From assembly GCA_000285855.2 (NCBI GenBank), contig HE978651.1:2101177-2165176 (forward strand): DNA of 64,000 bases, in the 5' to 3' direction. The position numbers and the translations under genes were made by a program. The notes under the pieces were generated by a model. It searched no databases. It saw only the letters and a program-made list of their open reading frames with translations, and had not been told where the DNA came from. Shown piece after piece: positions 63,744 to 64,000 of the stretch. Source of the DNA: Ruminococcus sp. JC304. GTDB lineage: Bacteria; Bacillota; Clostridia; Lachnospirales; Lachnospiraceae. Positions within the stretch are counted from its first letter, which is position 1. The number at the start of each line of letters is the position of its first letter.

Positions 63744-63999
63744 TCATTTTTTGCGGACAGTTCATACATGCTATCCTTTTCTGTTCTCTGCTCCTGCGTT
63801 TGCTCTCGTTTGATTTCTCCCTCCGTATCTTCTTGGCACAAGCAGGACAATACCTTGATGCACCAGAGCCCGGGACATATTCAACGCCGCACACCGTACA
63901 ATTTTTAGCGGGCATTGCTGCCCACCGTTTTGTAGGTATGATATGTAATTCATCGACAAAGCCGATGAATTTATAGTAAATCTTGATTTCCTGCTTCAC
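63736..63999 (-). CDS. Cysteine-rich zinc-ribbon-like small protein
   Basis: An 87-residue protein from a GTG at 63997-63999; a start beyond the window is possible. The middle has CTVCGVEYVPGSGASRYCPA, a four-cysteine zinc-ribbon-like pair, followed by the basic CAKKIRREKSNESKRRSREQ. The last residues run into the helicase remnant and may be foreign to the original protein. No family name can be given with confidence. Small zinc ribbons of this kind are frequent in phages and conjugative elements. Confidence 0.6.
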   Translation of the reverse strand: MKQEIKIYYKFIGFVDELHIIPTKRWAAMPAKNCTVCGVEYVPGSGASRYCPACAKKIRREKSNESKRRSREQKRIACMNCPQKMTD

Positions 64000-64000
64000 T

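Noticed and set aside
1-64000. CRISPR array, rRNA or tRNA genes
   Set aside because: No regularly spaced direct repeats and no rRNA or tRNA-like cloverleaf sequence was seen on reading both strands; a dedicated scan was not possible.

Overview
The window is chromosomal DNA from a low-GC Gram-positive anaerobe of the class Clostridia, most likely a gut Lachnospiraceae (Blautia/Dorea type). Evidence for this is the SCIFF peptide with its radical SAM maturase beside a TIGR04086 membrane protein and a fused SecDF, together with HemZ, a long bifunctional RelA/SpoT protein, a YtrA-type GntR/ABC operon and Shine-Dalgarno starts throughout. I found no rRNA, tRNA or CRISPR array.

Positions 1-46.8 kb are ordinary core genome, mostly on the minus strand. 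From left to right: a sigma-70 family factor with its DUF4179 partner; rpsB-tsf; a GntR/ABC/pseudouridine synthase operon; a CPBP protease and HAD phosphatase; a membrane Ser/Thr kinase with a secreted W/Q/N-rich partner; argS and degV; a MacB-like ABC exporter with two HlyD-type adaptors; a divergent lipoprotein; and a long housekeeping run (recJ, apt, relA/spoT, MBL hydrolase, hemZ, HD-GYP, hisS, aspS, TSUP permease). Next come the SCIFF cluster with secDF, a Lys-rich-tailed surface protein, a CNNM/CorC protein, a YdcF protein, a cell-wall amidase, a TrpX-type ABC importer operon on the plus strand, a DUF5688 protein and a low-molecular-weight phosphatase.

From about 46.9 kb to the right edge the DNA is accessory. 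It opens with the C-terminal remnant of a tyrosine recombinase, an XRE regulator and a ParE-type toxin whose antitoxin frame carries an A-AAA-AAG slippery heptamer. A mobilization module follows (inverted repeats, mobC, relaxase). It carries a mec-like cassette: divergent blaI-blaR1, two paralogous lipoproteins and a MecA-like penicillin-binding protein. Three TACA-NN-TGTA palindromes sit at the blaI leader, at the lipoprotein leader and on the pbp promoter, so the cassette looks like one BlaI regulon. I regard this as the most notable system in the window.

The last 6 kb are pieces of an integrative conjugative element on the minus strand: a TTRAP-like protein, an ArdC/YodL multidomain protein split by one extra T, a helicase C-terminal remnant and a zinc-ribbon protein. 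The element's right boundary lies outside the window.
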